Positions 1 to 9,052 of a DNA stretch of 64,000 nucleotides are shown piece by piece. The position numbers and the translations under genes were made by a program. The number at the start of each line of letters is the position of its first letter. Position 1 is the first letter of the stretch. The notes under the pieces are model-generated. The model ran no database searches, had not been told where the DNA came from, and saw nothing but the letters and a program-made list of their open reading frames with translations. Source of the DNA: Trifolium pratense. Its lineage: Eukaryota; Streptophyta; Magnoliopsida; Fabales; Fabaceae. The stretch spans positions 17,736,720-17,800,719 of the forward strand of contig NC_060063.1 in assembly GCF_020283565.1 (NCBI RefSeq), in the 5' to 3' direction.

Positions 1-919
1 TCAATGATGGAACCTTCAAAGGTTGATGAAGCTCTGAAAGATGATGCTTGGATAGTAGCTATGCAAGAAGAGCTGAATCAATTTCAAAGAAATGATGTAT
101 GGACTCTAGTGCCCAAACCTTCACACAAGAACATTATTGGAACAAAATGGGTATTCAGAAACAAGCTGAATGAACAAGGTGAAGTGGTAAGAAACAAGGC
201 TAGATTGGTTGCACAAGGTTATAGTCAGCAAGAGGGGATTGACTATACTGAAACCTTTGCACCAGTTGCTAGACTTGAGGCTATCAGGTTACTTCTATCT
301 TATGCTGTTAATCATGGAATAACCTTGTATCAAATGGATGTTAAAAGTGCCTTCTTAAATGGTTTTATTTCTGAAGAAGTGTATGTTAAACAACCTCCTG
401 GTTTTGAAGATATCTCAAACCCAGAACATGTTTTCAGATTGAAGAAATCACTGTATGGTCTGAAACAAGCTCCAAGAGCTTGGTATGATAGACTCAGTAA
501 TTTTCTTCTTGAAAAGGGTTTTGAGAAAGGGAAGGTTGACTGCACACTCTTTAGAAAAACAACCAAAGAAGATATTTTAATCATTCAAATTTATGTTGAT
601 GATATTATTTTTGGTTCAACTAATGCTTCCTTGTGCAAGAATTTCTCTAAGATAATGCAGGATGAATTTGAAATGAGCATGATGGGAGAATTGAATTTCT
701 TTCTTGGAATTCAAATTAATCAGAAGAAGGAAGGAACTTATGTTCATCAATCAAAATATACCAAAGAACTTCTGAAGAAGTTCAACCTAGATGATTGCAA
801 GATAATGAACACTCCTATGCATTCAACTACCAACATGAGCAAGACAGAAGATGAAGGAAAAGTAGACCAAAAGGTCTACAGAGGTATGATTGGTTCCTTA
901 CTCTATCTGACAGCCTCTA
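1..919 (+). CDS. pol: Ty1/copia pol, reverse transcriptase part (cut by solo LTR)
   Basis: This encodes the reverse transcriptase that copies element RNA into cDNA inside virus-like particles. The frame is already open at the left edge, so the ATG at 4 is an internal Met and not a start. Copia RT landmarks are all present: the [10 protein letters not shown] and [11 protein letters not shown] blocks, [11 protein letters not shown] (first catalytic Asp), [14 protein letters not shown], and YVDD at about residues 197-200 of this frame, with LNFFLGIQI after it. There is no stop or frameshift before 919, where the solo LTR begins. The same frame resumes at 3085 once one copy of the CTCTA duplication is discounted. 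The ORF's apparent stop at 922-924 belongs to the inserted LTR. Confidence 0.93.
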
Positions 920-1685
920 TGTAACGACCCAATTTTCATATTATTATTTTTATGTGTTAAAATATTTTATTTAACGTGGCATTTTAATTAAGTTAATAAC
1001 TTGAGTTATTTATCGAGTACTTTAGTTATTAAGCGAGTAGAGAGAGTTAACGTGTTATTGGGCCAAGCCAATTGGGCTTGAGGCCCAATGGGCCTTGTGT
1101 GTGTGTGGAGCGCCCATATGGGCATAGTGAGGGAAGAGAGAATTCATTTCTCATGATTCTTTTGTGTTCTTGAGAGAGGAGGAGAGAGCTTGAGGAGCTA
1201 GGGCAAGAAGGAGAGCTAGGGATTCGAGAGCTTCGTCGTGTTTTCTTCGAATCCAGGTAAGAGAGTAGATTTCATATTCGTGGGTGACTCGAGGAAGGGG
1301 AGAATGTCGATTTCTCCTCACCCAAACTTCCTCCACCCCATTTTCGTTTTAGTTTGGATGGATTTTCTTAATGAAAATCGATTCTAAGGTTCATAACATG
1401 TTTAACATGCTCTTATCATGATGTATGAACGAATCTAATGGTTAAAAACGAGTTTATGAAAGATTAAACTCAAGAACTTTGTGTTCTTGAGTGTTTTGAG
1501 TAAAAGTGATAAATTCTTACTTTTTCGTAGTAAAAATGGTAGATCGGTGAAATGAACCGTCCTTTTGTGTTTAGATATGTTTGCTATGCTTGAATATAAA
1601 CTTATTTGGGGTTTATAACATGAAAAATGGGATTTTTGGGTGATTTGGTGTAGAAAACGCAAGTTTTGAACTGTCCTGACAGGAG

Positions 1686-1815
1686 GCACTCGCTAAGCCT
1701 TCGCTCAGCGAACGTGTGGCGAACAACTCGCCACAAGCTCGCTGCATGCTCGCCATGAGCAGGTGATCCTCTGGTGTGGTTCGCTATGGCTTCGCTAAGC
1801 CTTCGCTTAGCGAAC
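1686..1815. repeat. Palindrome-rich TTCGCT/AGCGAA module inside the solo LTR
   Basis: A cluster of short inverted motifs of the form (T)TCGCTAAGC...AGCGAA and CTCGCCA lies between two stretches shared by all copies of this LTR family. The copy at 50136 has a rearranged version near 50890-51050. The copy at 62438 has a completely different 50-bp tandem repeat in the same place. Confidence 0.7.
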
Positions 1816-1994
1816 AGCACTGTGACAGCAACTTTTTGATAGTTGTTTTAAGTGCAATTAGGCACTTGTAACATGGATTTAAGGTATCCTAACATGCAAT
1901 TAGGTGTTTATAACCATGATTAATTGTATTGTGATGATAGTTGTTGATTATATTTGTGGAATATGATTGTGTTGATGATGTTTGTTTAAATGTC

Positions 1995-2300
1995 AAAAGA
2001 AGTATATTAAGATGTTAATCAACTTAATAAAGAAGGATATCGAATTATGTTATTCGATAAAGACGTATATTAAGGTATAGTGTTATCTTAATAAAGACGG
2101 AATGTTGGATAGTGTTCCACATTTATAAATGACGAGCTTAATGCTAATTAAAATTATTGTGAGTGAATTCATGAAAAACATATACATGCATTCATGAATT
2201 GTTGTTGTATATTGGCTTGTCCAATAAAGACGGATATCAAACTATATTTGTTTGATAAAGACGGATATCGGAGGTGAGATACTCTGATAAAGACGATGGT
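1995..2300. repeat. Dispersed ATAAAGACGG(ATAT) motif cluster in the LTR
   Basis: Within about 300 bp the motif ATAAAGA(C/A)GGATAT or a close variant recurs about seven times. It is often preceded by a short inverted partner of the preceding bases, for example GAATTATGTTATTC before one copy. The same cluster occurs at about 51320-51560 and 63700-63975 in the related LTRs, so it is an ancestral LTR feature. Its function is unknown. Confidence 0.6.
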
Positions 2301-3084
2301 ACCACATGCATTAGAGGTGTCTAGAGGACATAGCATGAATGTGAAGCATTAGATTGCATTAGGGATTATGTGTGCATTTTATGATAATGATGTTTGACAC
2401 ATACTTGGTAAATGTTGATTGTTAATCCGTATGTGAGGAGCAGAGTCCGTCATGACTATAAAATGAACAACGCAGGGTCCGTCATGACCATAATCTGAAC
2501 AATGTATTTGTTGATGTTTTGGTATTGTCCGAGACGACGTGAAACTATATGTTTGGTGTATTTTGTGGATGATTGATTAGGTGATAAATGAAGTATATGC
2601 ATGATATATGAATATGCATGAATGATAGTGATGTATATGTATAATGTATGATTATGCATGTTTTATGAAGAAGTGTTTAAGTACCCTTTACTTACACTTG
2701 TATATTTTGAGTATGTTATCTAACTCTCTTTTATGTGTTATGTGCTGGACCGTTGGGGGTCCAGATTTTACAGGATTTTGTGGTATTCGATGTCGAGTCG
2801 TCGATGAAGCTCCGCTCTGATTGTGACACGGGAAAGGGTTGTATTTAGACTATAGGGTCTTTATGACTTTCGATATTTATTTGTAAAACTATACATTTTG
2901 AGAAATGATTATTTTGTATAAACACTGTTTTTACTAATTAATTACATTAGTATTATTTTGATAGAGGAGTGTAATACTCGAACCAATATTCAATAAATTA
3001 AATGTGATTTTCCGTTGCGTATTTTGAAAAAGATTTTACTAAAGGTAGAAATATATAAATAATGGGTTTGGGTGTTACACTCTA

Positions 3085-3704
3085 GGCCGGATATTTTATT
3101 CAGTGTTTGCTTATGTGCAAGATTCCAGTCAGATCCTAGAGAATCTCATCTTACTGCTGTAAAGAGAATCTTTAGGTATCTGAAAGGAACAACTAATCTT
3201 GGACTTCTCTATAAGAAATCCAATGATTATGTGCTAAATGGATTCTATGATGCTGACTATGCTGGAGATAAAATTGAAAGAAAATCCACAAGTGGCAATT
3301 GTCAATTTGTTGGTGAAAACCTTATCTCCTGGGCTAGTAAGAGACAAACTACTATAGCTTTGTCTACAACAGAAGCAGAATACATTTCAGCAGCTAAGTG
3401 TTGCACACAACTACTCTGGTTAAAATATCAGCTAGAAGATTATCAGGTAAGCAGTCACAATATTCCTTTATATTGTGATAACACTGCAGCCATTCATTTA
3501 TCTAAAAATCCTATCCTACACTCTAGAGCCAAACATATTGAAATTAAACACCATTTTATCAGAGATTATGTTCAGAGAGGCATTATAGATATTAAGTTTG
3601 TTGATACTGAAAATCAATGGGCTGACATATTTACTAAAGCCCTACCTGTTGAAAGATTTGATTTTATAAAGAAACATCTGAACATGTTTTCAATCTCTGA
3701 ATGA
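3085..3704 (+). CDS. pol: Ty1/copia pol, RT end and RNase H (downstream of solo LTR)
   Basis: This is the rest of the polyprotein, in the same frame as 1-919. It opens with the RPDILFSV block typical of the copia RT/RNase H junction. RNase H follows, with the catalytic acidic residues visible in YDADYAGD, TTEAEY and YCDNTAA, then the conserved TKHIE-like block (here AKHIEIKHHFIRD) and WADIFTKAL near the end. RNase H removes the RNA template during reverse transcription. The frame ends at a TGA at 3702-3704. No stop-suppression context like that reported for soybean SIRE1 (UAG followed by CARYYA) is visible. The env-like ORF is therefore probably expressed another way. Confidence 0.93.
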
Positions 3705-4150
3705 AAAATTTTATTTGGCAATTAAAGGGTAAGAAGTTATGTATGTCAGAACTTATGGTTCAGATCATCTGAAACACAAGCTCTGAAATACTTAACTCTG
3801 ATAGATCTTTTTAAATCTCAGAGGCTCTGAACTATTTAAGTGGAAAACGTTTAGTATTCGCTGCTGAACAGTTGTCCATTAAAATAGAAGTTACCAAGTA
3901 AACTTCTGCACGTGGTCTACGTGTGTCAGGTAGTGGGTGGTTAATGATGACTTTTAGTATTCAAATTTTTGTCAATAAGCGTAACTTCCCAAATTTGCCA
4001 TTTTTGTGTTAACTGTACGCATTTAAATAAACTTACACAATACACTTGCACACTTTTCACTTTCATAACCTACACTTTCTTTTCTCTCTAAACCTCCAAC
4101 AAAAATCTTCTTTCTCTCTCATTAGTTCCTACCCTTACCTAAACTTCATC
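3705..4150 (+). promoter_or_regulatory. Pol-env spacer with possible internal promoter/leader
   Basis: This 446-bp non-coding spacer separates the pol stop from the env-like ATG. Near 4019-4030 it has an AT-rich TTTAAATAAAC stretch that could act as a TATA element. It is followed by a pyrimidine-rich leader (CTTTCTTTTCTCTCT-like, about 4075-4120), as in many plant 5' UTRs. A subgenomic promoter or spliced leader is inferred from this arrangement; nothing in the sequence proves it. Confidence 0.35.
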
Positions 4151-6772
4151 ATGGCTGGTTCTTCTTCATCTTCAACAACCAAGATCCCTCCGTTCATGTT
4201 CAAACATCTTCAGATTGTTGGGAACGAGATGGAATTCCCAGAATCTCAACTAACGTTACTTCCTGAGAAGATGATCGACTTTGATAGTCTGAAGGATAAT
4301 GGGTTTGATGTGAAGCTGTACTTCTCTGCTCAGGGTTGGGATAAGTATTTCGACATGTTAAATGGTCCTATCTACCCAGATCTTTTGAAGAAATTCTGGA
4401 TGAAAGCAAGAGTTTTTACTAAGTACGAAGCTAAGTTAGAAGAACGTGCTGCTATTGAAAGAGATCCTAGTCTGAAGGGAAAAACTAGGAAGGAGATGGG
4501 TTTATTGGAGTTCACCGGTACACAGATTAGGTCTAACATCTGTGGTATCAATCTTACTTTCTCTCCAATTCACTTTAATGCCTTGCTGGGTTTGGATAAC
4601 TCTGGTTTGGTGCTGGATGACTTTGAGAAGGATACAAGATTCAGAGAAGAACTTCTGCACAGGATGTGCATTGATATGAAGCTGAAGGGAAAGGTTAAAG
4701 GTCTGACAGAAGAATGTAGGGTTCTATTCAAGATTATTTTATCAACTATCAGTCCAAGAGTTGGTGGTACTGATACTATCTCCTGGCCCCATCGCCATCT
4801 GATATACTTCCTTCTGACTGAAAGGAAAGTCAATCTGGGTAAATATTTCTTTCAGAGGATCTGTGAAGCCATCTTCTTAAGCAAGTCTCAGAGGAAAACA
4901 ACCATTGTTTATCCTAGACTACTTTCAGATCTTCTCTTCCAAGGTCACATCATTCAGAACTTGAAGAAGTTCTATCCAGAACTTATGGCTCAGAAGTTCT
5001 CTCCAGAAGTTCTGAATGCAAGCTTTCTGACAAAGATGCATCTCATTAACACCAAGCTGGTTCAACCTAAACAAGAGTTTGAAGTACGTCTTGAAGATCG
5101 TCTGTATGTTAATGGTTATCCTATTATTTCTGAACTGGATGCTGAAGAAGTTATTCAAGATTATCTGAAGGTTCTTCAAGATGAAGGTTTTACTGTTGAT
5201 AGGAGTATGGTTCCAAAGGCTCCAGTAAACATGTATAGACCTAAGAGGAAACCCAAGAGGAAAGCTGATTCTCAAGAAGATCAAGTTAAGCCAGATCTTC
5301 TTGCACAGAAGAAGATTAAGGTTGAGCAATCTATGGCTGAACAAAGGACTAAGAGGAAACATGAAGATGCTGCTGACAAGGTTGCTGAAGCATCATCTAA
5401 AAAGCCAATTATTATTGAGGAGGATAGCTTATCAGATGAGACTCAATCTGATGATGAAACTGAATCTGATGAAGAAACTCTTGATGCCAGGCTGCGTAAG
5501 AAACAAGTTCCTGATCCCAAAGGTAAGACTCCTAAGTATACCTTTAATGAAGCTGAAATTGGAATAGGTTTTACCAAACCTCTTAGAACTATCCATCCTA
5601 AACCTATCAACATTTCACCTTCTGATAACCCCCTATCTGAACTAGAAAAACATCTTAGCCCTGACCCCCTAAATAATCAATCTTTTACTCATGAGACAAA
5701 CCAATCTTCATCACCTCCTAAACCAAAATCACCTCTACCTCAACCACAAAAAGAATCACCTGACATTCCATCATCTGAACCTCAACCAGATATTCCTACT
5801 CCTGAACCAACCTCTGAACCAAAATCTCCTGAACCAACCTCTGAACCAAAATCTCCTGAACTAACCTCTGAACCAAAATCTCCTGAACCAACCTCTGAAC
5901 CAAAATCTCCTGAACCAACTTCTGAACCTAATCCTAACTCAAGTGCTGAACATGTTTCTCCTGAACGTATTCACACTTGTGCTCCAAGACCTTCAGAGGC
6001 AGATGTTGTTATCATTGACAACCCTGCTCCTGAATCACCAAAACATTCAACCCCTTCCTATATCTCACCCTCACCTTCTGACCTATTTGGTAAACTCTCC
6101 AATCAGCTTTATGATGATCTACTTAGGTTGTCAAATATTAAGAACAGGTTCTTGGTTTGCCCCTCTGATGTGGATATGGAGGTATCACTTCTCAAGGCCA
6201 AAATCTGTAATGCTGTGGATGCAGTTGGTGAGGATATAAAGTCTGTTATTGGTAAACGGGATTTGGAGGTTGTTCATCTGATGAAGGAAGGTTTAGCACG
6301 GGCTGGTTTGAAAAGGTTAACTATGTATAGTCATGAAGAGAATGAGCGTGCTAAGTTTGCTGCTGTGTCTGCTGCTGTGATGCGTCTGAATGCTTTTAAG
6401 GATTGCTGGGTTGATTCCAAACTGTTTAAGAGTCTTAAAGATCAGAGGATTGAAACTGAACGTTTGGCTGAAGCTGCTGCGAGGATTGCCAAACAAGCTG
6501 ATGAGCTACATCAAGAGGATGCTCCAGATGCTGATGTTCTTATGATTAATTATCAAGAGGAAGGTGAACCCTCCTCTGACAAAGGAAAAGCTCCTATGGA
6601 TTCAGATCAGCTAAGGGTTCTTCAGGATGCATTGAGGCAACAACAAGAAGCTCTTGAGAGGCAAAGATCAAATCATCATAATCTAGAGTCCAAGGTGGAT
6701 AAGCTTGACTCCAAAGTGGACTCCTTGAACGACAAATTTGACATTCTCTTAGCCTTTCTTCAAAAACCCTAG
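4151..6772 (+). CDS. Env-like / putative plant transposon protein of SIRE-type element
   Basis: This intact ORF of 873 codons lies downstream of pol in the same orientation, where SIRE/Maximus elements carry their env-like gene. I start it at ATG 4151 (MAGSSSSSTT), which has A at -3 and G at +4; the open frame upstream to 4046 has no ATG. Residues 1-300 form a globular region resembling proteins annotated as 'putative plant transposon protein'. Then come a basic Lys/Arg-rich stretch, an acidic Ser/Asp/Glu tract with PIIIEEDSLSDE, and a Pro/Glu region with five 9-residue repeats (about 551-595). A helical region follows, and the last ~50 residues form a coiled coil. I see no signal peptide or clear membrane segment, so a true envelope role is doubtful. 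No breaks are present. Confidence 0.8.
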   Translation: MAGSSSSSTTKIPPFMFKHLQIVGNEMEFPESQLTLLPEKMIDFDSLKDNGFDVKLYFSAQGWDKYFDMLNGPIYPDLLKKFWMKARVFTKYEAKLEERAAIERDPSLKGKTRKEMGLLEFTGTQIRSNICGINLTFSPIHFNALLGLDNSGLVLDDFEKDTRFREELLHRMCIDMKLKGKVKGLTEECRVLFKIILSTISPRVGGTDTISWPHRHLIYFLLTERKVNLGKYFFQRICEAIFLSKSQRKTTIVYPRLLSDLLFQGHIIQNLKKFYPELMAQKFSPEVLNASFLTKMHLINTKLVQPKQEFEVRLEDRLYVNGYPIISELDAEEVIQDYLKVLQDEGFTVDRSMVPKAPVNMYRPKRKPKRKADSQEDQVKPDLLAQKKIKVEQSMAEQRTKRKHEDAADKVAEASSKKPIIIEEDSLSDETQSDDETESDEETLDARLRKKQVPDPKGKTPKYTFNEAEIGIGFTKPLRTIHPKPINISPSDNPLSELEKHLSPDPLNNQSFTHETNQSSSPPKPKSPLPQPQKESPDIPSSEPQPDIPTPEPTSEPKSPEPTSEPKSPELTSEPKSPEPTSEPKSPEPTSEPNPNSSAEHVSPERIHTCAPRPSEADVVIIDNPAPESPKHSTPSYISPSPSDLFGKLSNQLYDDLLRLSNIKNRFLVCPSDVDMEVSLLKAKICNAVDAVGEDIKSVIGKRDLEVVHLMKEGLARAGLKRLTMYSHEENERAKFAAVSAAVMRLNAFKDCWVDSKLFKSLKDQRIETERLAEAAARIAKQADELHQEDAPDADVLMINYQEEGEPSSDKGKAPMDSDQLRVLQDALRQQQEALERQRSNHHNLESKVDKLDSKVDSLNDKFDILLAFLQKP
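5801..5935 (+). repeat. In-frame 27-bp tandem repeat coding Pro/Glu 9-mers
   Basis: Five consecutive 27-bp units, beginning at 5801, 5828, 5855, 5882 and 5909, encode the repeated peptide PEPTSEPKS. The variants are few (one ACCA to ACTA change, a diverged last unit), so the array is young. The 27-bp length keeps the frame open. Confidence 0.9.
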
Positions 6773-7004
6773 GATTCTCAGCACATTTATGTTATTTTAT
6801 TTATGTTCTGAACAATTTTTCTGTTTCTTTGGATTTTGACTTGGATATTTGGTTCGTTATTTTTATTTTGCGCGGTTTATCTTTATTTATTCTATTATTT
6901 TTTAGACAAGAAAATAAGAACACAAGCAGAATTTAAAAGAAAATTTTTTATTGATGATCTGAATATGCTGAGTACATTGGTAAAAAGAAAAAGACAACCT
7001 AAAC

Positions 7005-7307
7005 CTATTCAGATTGATCCTCAGAAGAAATCTCAGATTTCTCCTCAGCATCATCTGATGATATTTCTATAGGATCTGGGTTCTGCTCTTCTTCTTCTTC
7101 GTCTTGTTCTTCTTCTGGAACATAGCCAGCCAAGAATTCAGCATAGTCAGCGTCAATTTCATCTTCCTCAGCCTCAGAGTCTGATGAGATGATAATGATT
7201 TCAGCGTCTTGTGGCTTCTTATTGTCTTCTTTATCTTTTTCTTCTCTTTCTCGTTCTTCCTCCTTTCTTTTGCGAAATTCCGCGATACGAGCACTAAACC
7301 TTTTCAT
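7005..7307 (-). CDS. Antisense acidic ORF between env-like gene and 3' LTR (unknown function)
   Basis: A 100-residue ORF runs against the element's direction, between the env-like stop (6772) and the 3' LTR. It starts at a true ATG (7307) with A at -3. The N-terminal third is basic and Glu/Arg/Lys-rich, predicted helical (about 10-32). The rest is very acidic, with EIIIISSDSEAEEDE and DPIEISSDDAEE. A run of four Ile followed by Ser/Asp/Glu is the classical form of a SUMO-interaction motif. A consensus TATAAAAG lies on the same strand about 70-80 bp upstream of the ATG. I do not recognise the protein. Low-complexity sequence complementary to coding-like DNA could make a chance ORF, but the ATG, TATA and position together argue for a real gene. 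Antisense accessory genes are known from some plant LTR elements, for example Grande. Confidence 0.5.
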   Translation of the reverse strand: MKRFSARIAEFRKRKEEEREREEKDKEDNKKPQDAEIIIISSDSEAEEDEIDADYAEFLAGYVPEEEQDEEEEEQNPDPIEISSDDAEEKSEISSEDQSE

Positions 7308-7377
7308 TCTTCTTGATTTTTTTTTCTTGATATAATTGTGTATATGTTGTTGTGAAGAATGTTTGTCAACAAGTTCT

Positions 7378-7385
7378 CTTTTATA
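7378..7385 (-). promoter_or_regulatory. Consensus TATA box for the antisense ORF
   Basis: On the minus strand the sequence reads CTATAAAAGAGAAC. TATAAAAG begins 78 nt upstream of the antisense ATG. With a usual plant TATA-to-start distance of about 30 bp, the 5' UTR would be roughly 40-45 nt. No upstream ATG lies between the TATA box and the start. Confidence 0.5.
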
Positions 7386-7943
7386 GCCTTTTTGGCGCTT
7401 TGGTTTTCGTTTTTGAAATTAATTCACCTTTGTAACAACCAATTTCCTTCTTTGACTGTCTTGGTTATCTAAATATTTTTTTTGCTTTTTGATAATGACA
7501 AAAGGGGGAGTAGTTACGCATTAATTGATAAGTTGATAAGTTTCAAAAAGCTGAAACCACTTTTGTTTGTTAAGTTATTAAAAGTTATCTTTTAATTGTT
7601 TTACGTATTTCAATGCGGAGATTAAGTATTTTAAAACTGAAAATAAATTTCATAAGTAAGGATAAGTTAAAAGTGCAATTTTAACTTAGCCTTATGAGAC
7701 TCAGGGGGAGAGCTTGCAAACCTCTCGCTCTGAAGAAAGATATGAAATTTGTTTTACTCTAAACTACTTAAGTCTTATACTAAATTAAAATATCATGGAT
7801 AAAACTTAAAGCTTAGGCTTTATGGAGTATCAATCTTAGGGGGAGCTTGCAAACCTCATAAACCTAAGAGAAACATGATAAGTTAATTTAACAACAATTG
7901 TCAATTAATACTTATGTTTGTCATCATCAAAAAGGGGGGAGAT
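7386..7943 (+). other. 3' non-coding region of element 1 with several GGGGGAG tracts and the PPT
   Basis: No gene is visible on the plus strand. Polypurine tracts of the form AAAGGGGGAG or CAGGGGGAG occur at about 7501-7510, 7703-7710 and 7838-7845. The functional PPT (AAAAAGGGGGGAGAT) lies directly before the LTR at about 7929-7943. The two middle tracts sit in a partly duplicated context (GGGGGAG...GCTTGCAAACCTC). The PPT primes plus-strand DNA synthesis. Confidence 0.7.
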
Positions 7944-8498
7944 TGTTGGAACAAAATTGATTTAAAAATGTTGCCGCTAAATCTATTAAGGTTTTGATGA
8001 TAACAAAGTATTAATAAACAATTGGAAGGACTAAAAATTTAATTTAAGTGTGCAGATATTAGCTTCAGATTAACTCTGAATGAAGCTCAGAAGATATGTA
8101 TTCAGAAGTTCACAAGCGCTCAGAAGATGTTGAACTTCAGAAGTTACAACCGTCAGATGATGAAGTCGTCAGAACTTCTTAAGGTCTAAGCTTCATCAAA
8201 CTCTGAAGATCTTCTTGAAGTCTGTGAAGATTCTCTTTTGCAAGTCAACTCTTCTACCAATGAAGAAAAGGACCTTTCAAGCTTGATCAGAACAACTACT
8301 CTCATTTTGTCTGTCCACTCTTGAGAACGTGGGACATCAGACTTGTTAGCTGAATAAGGAAAGTCTTCTCTGCACATGGTCAAAGTGTCTGAAACTCTTA
8401 CTCAGTTTTAGAAACAACCAACTGCATCAAGACAAGTTGCTTGAAGACAAAAGGTTATCTACTTCAACGGTCATCTTTATGCAATGACTCTTTTTCTG

Positions 8499-8510
8499 GT
8501 TATATATATA
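8499..8510 (+). promoter_or_regulatory. TATA box of element 1 LTR
   Basis: A TTATATATATAC stretch lies mid-LTR, in the position expected for the U3 core promoter. The sequence before it would be U3 and that after it R-U5. Confidence 0.55.
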
Positions 8511-8722
8511 CTAGAAGGATCAGTTGTGCAATATCAATTAATCAAGGATTAAACACGCGCTCGAACAAACTCTGAATTTTGTATACAAGCTCTGAACCTC
8601 TGAACTAGTGTTTTTGCACTCTTAGTCCAAATACTTTGTATTCATTGTATTTGCTCATTAAGGTTCTCTTAAGAGCAGTTGTATTCTTTCAACTATTTTA
8701 TTATCTCTGGTACTTGAGTAAT

Positions 8723-8806
8723 CTTAAGCTTGTGTGCTTAAGTGAGAAGTCTTAAGCTTGTGTGCTTGAGCATTGTTGTGAAGTCTCTTGCTTGTGTGCT
8801 TGAGCA
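8723..8806 (+). repeat. Three direct repeats of an AAGCTTGTGTGCTT motif in R/U5
   Basis: Copies begin near 8723, 8751 and 8787 with variants at the ends (CTTAAG or CTTGAG). They lie downstream of the TATA box and so are probably transcribed. Confidence 0.65.
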
Positions 8807-8904
8807 GTTGTAATCTTGTGTGATTATAGTGAAATCCCTTGGAAGTGCAAGGGGACTGGACTACTCTCGTTTTGTGAGAGGAACCAGTATAAATTGCTTG
8901 TGAG

Positions 8905-8931
8905 CTCTCTCTCTCTCTCTCTCTCTCTCTC
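8905..8931 (+). repeat. (CT)n microsatellite
   Basis: About 13 uninterrupted CT dinucleotides lie inside the SIRE-like LTR. Confidence 0.95.
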
Positions 8932-9052
8932 ATCTTGTTATTATTTGTGTTATTTATCCGCTGCTAACTTAGTTAAGTTAAGAACTTGGGAAAAGTTTTA
9001 ACTTGGCTAAAACACAATTCAACCCCCCCCTTCTTGTGTTTTCACACCTTCA

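Larger units (their letters stand above)
920..3079 (+). mobile_element. Solo LTR of a Ty3/gypsy-like family (TGTAACGACCC family)
   Basis: The insert begins TGTAACGACCC and ends GGGTGTTACA, and is flanked by CTCTA at 915-919 and 3080-3084, a perfect 5-bp target duplication. It has no internal region, PBS or PPT, so it is a solo LTR left by LTR-LTR recombination. It is 2160 bp long, close to the 2120-bp LTR at 50136-52255, which has the same ends and flanks a gypsy-type gag. A third family member starts at 62438. Shared blocks include the GGGCTTGAGGCCCAATGGGCC-type inverted segment, repeated ATAAAGACGG motifs and a GTGCTGGACC block. None of the short ORFs inside is conserved between copies. Confidence 0.92.
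1..9052 (+). mobile_element. SIRE/Maximus-like Ty1/copia retrotransposon, 3' part (element 1)
   Basis: The order seen is pol (RT then RNase H), a long downstream ORF, a small antisense ORF, GGGGGAG tracts and an LTR that begins TGTTGG. A pol followed by an env-like ORF is the recognised organisation of the SIRE/Maximus lineage of Ty1/copia. The 5' LTR, gag, protease and integrase lie left of the window. Pol is open apart from one nested solo LTR at 920-3079, so the element was probably coding-competent when that insertion arrived. The right target duplication would start at 9053 but has no partner in view. Confidence 0.85.
7944..9052 (+). repeat. 3' LTR of element 1 (SIRE-like)
   Basis: It begins TGTTGGAAC immediately after the PPT and ends at CTTCA, giving about 1109 bp, a normal length for SIRE-type LTRs. 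The exact 3' end is uncertain by a few bases because the 5' LTR is out of view. It contains a TATA stretch, direct repeats of an AAGCTTGTGTGCTT motif, a CT microsatellite and a C-run near the end, and abuts a GC dinucleotide run. Confidence 0.8.

Noticed and set aside
4046..4150. Longer start for the env-like protein at 4046
   Set aside because: The codon there is TTG. The first ATG in frame is at 4151 with a good context, and the extension lies in a leader-like pyrimidine-rich stretch.
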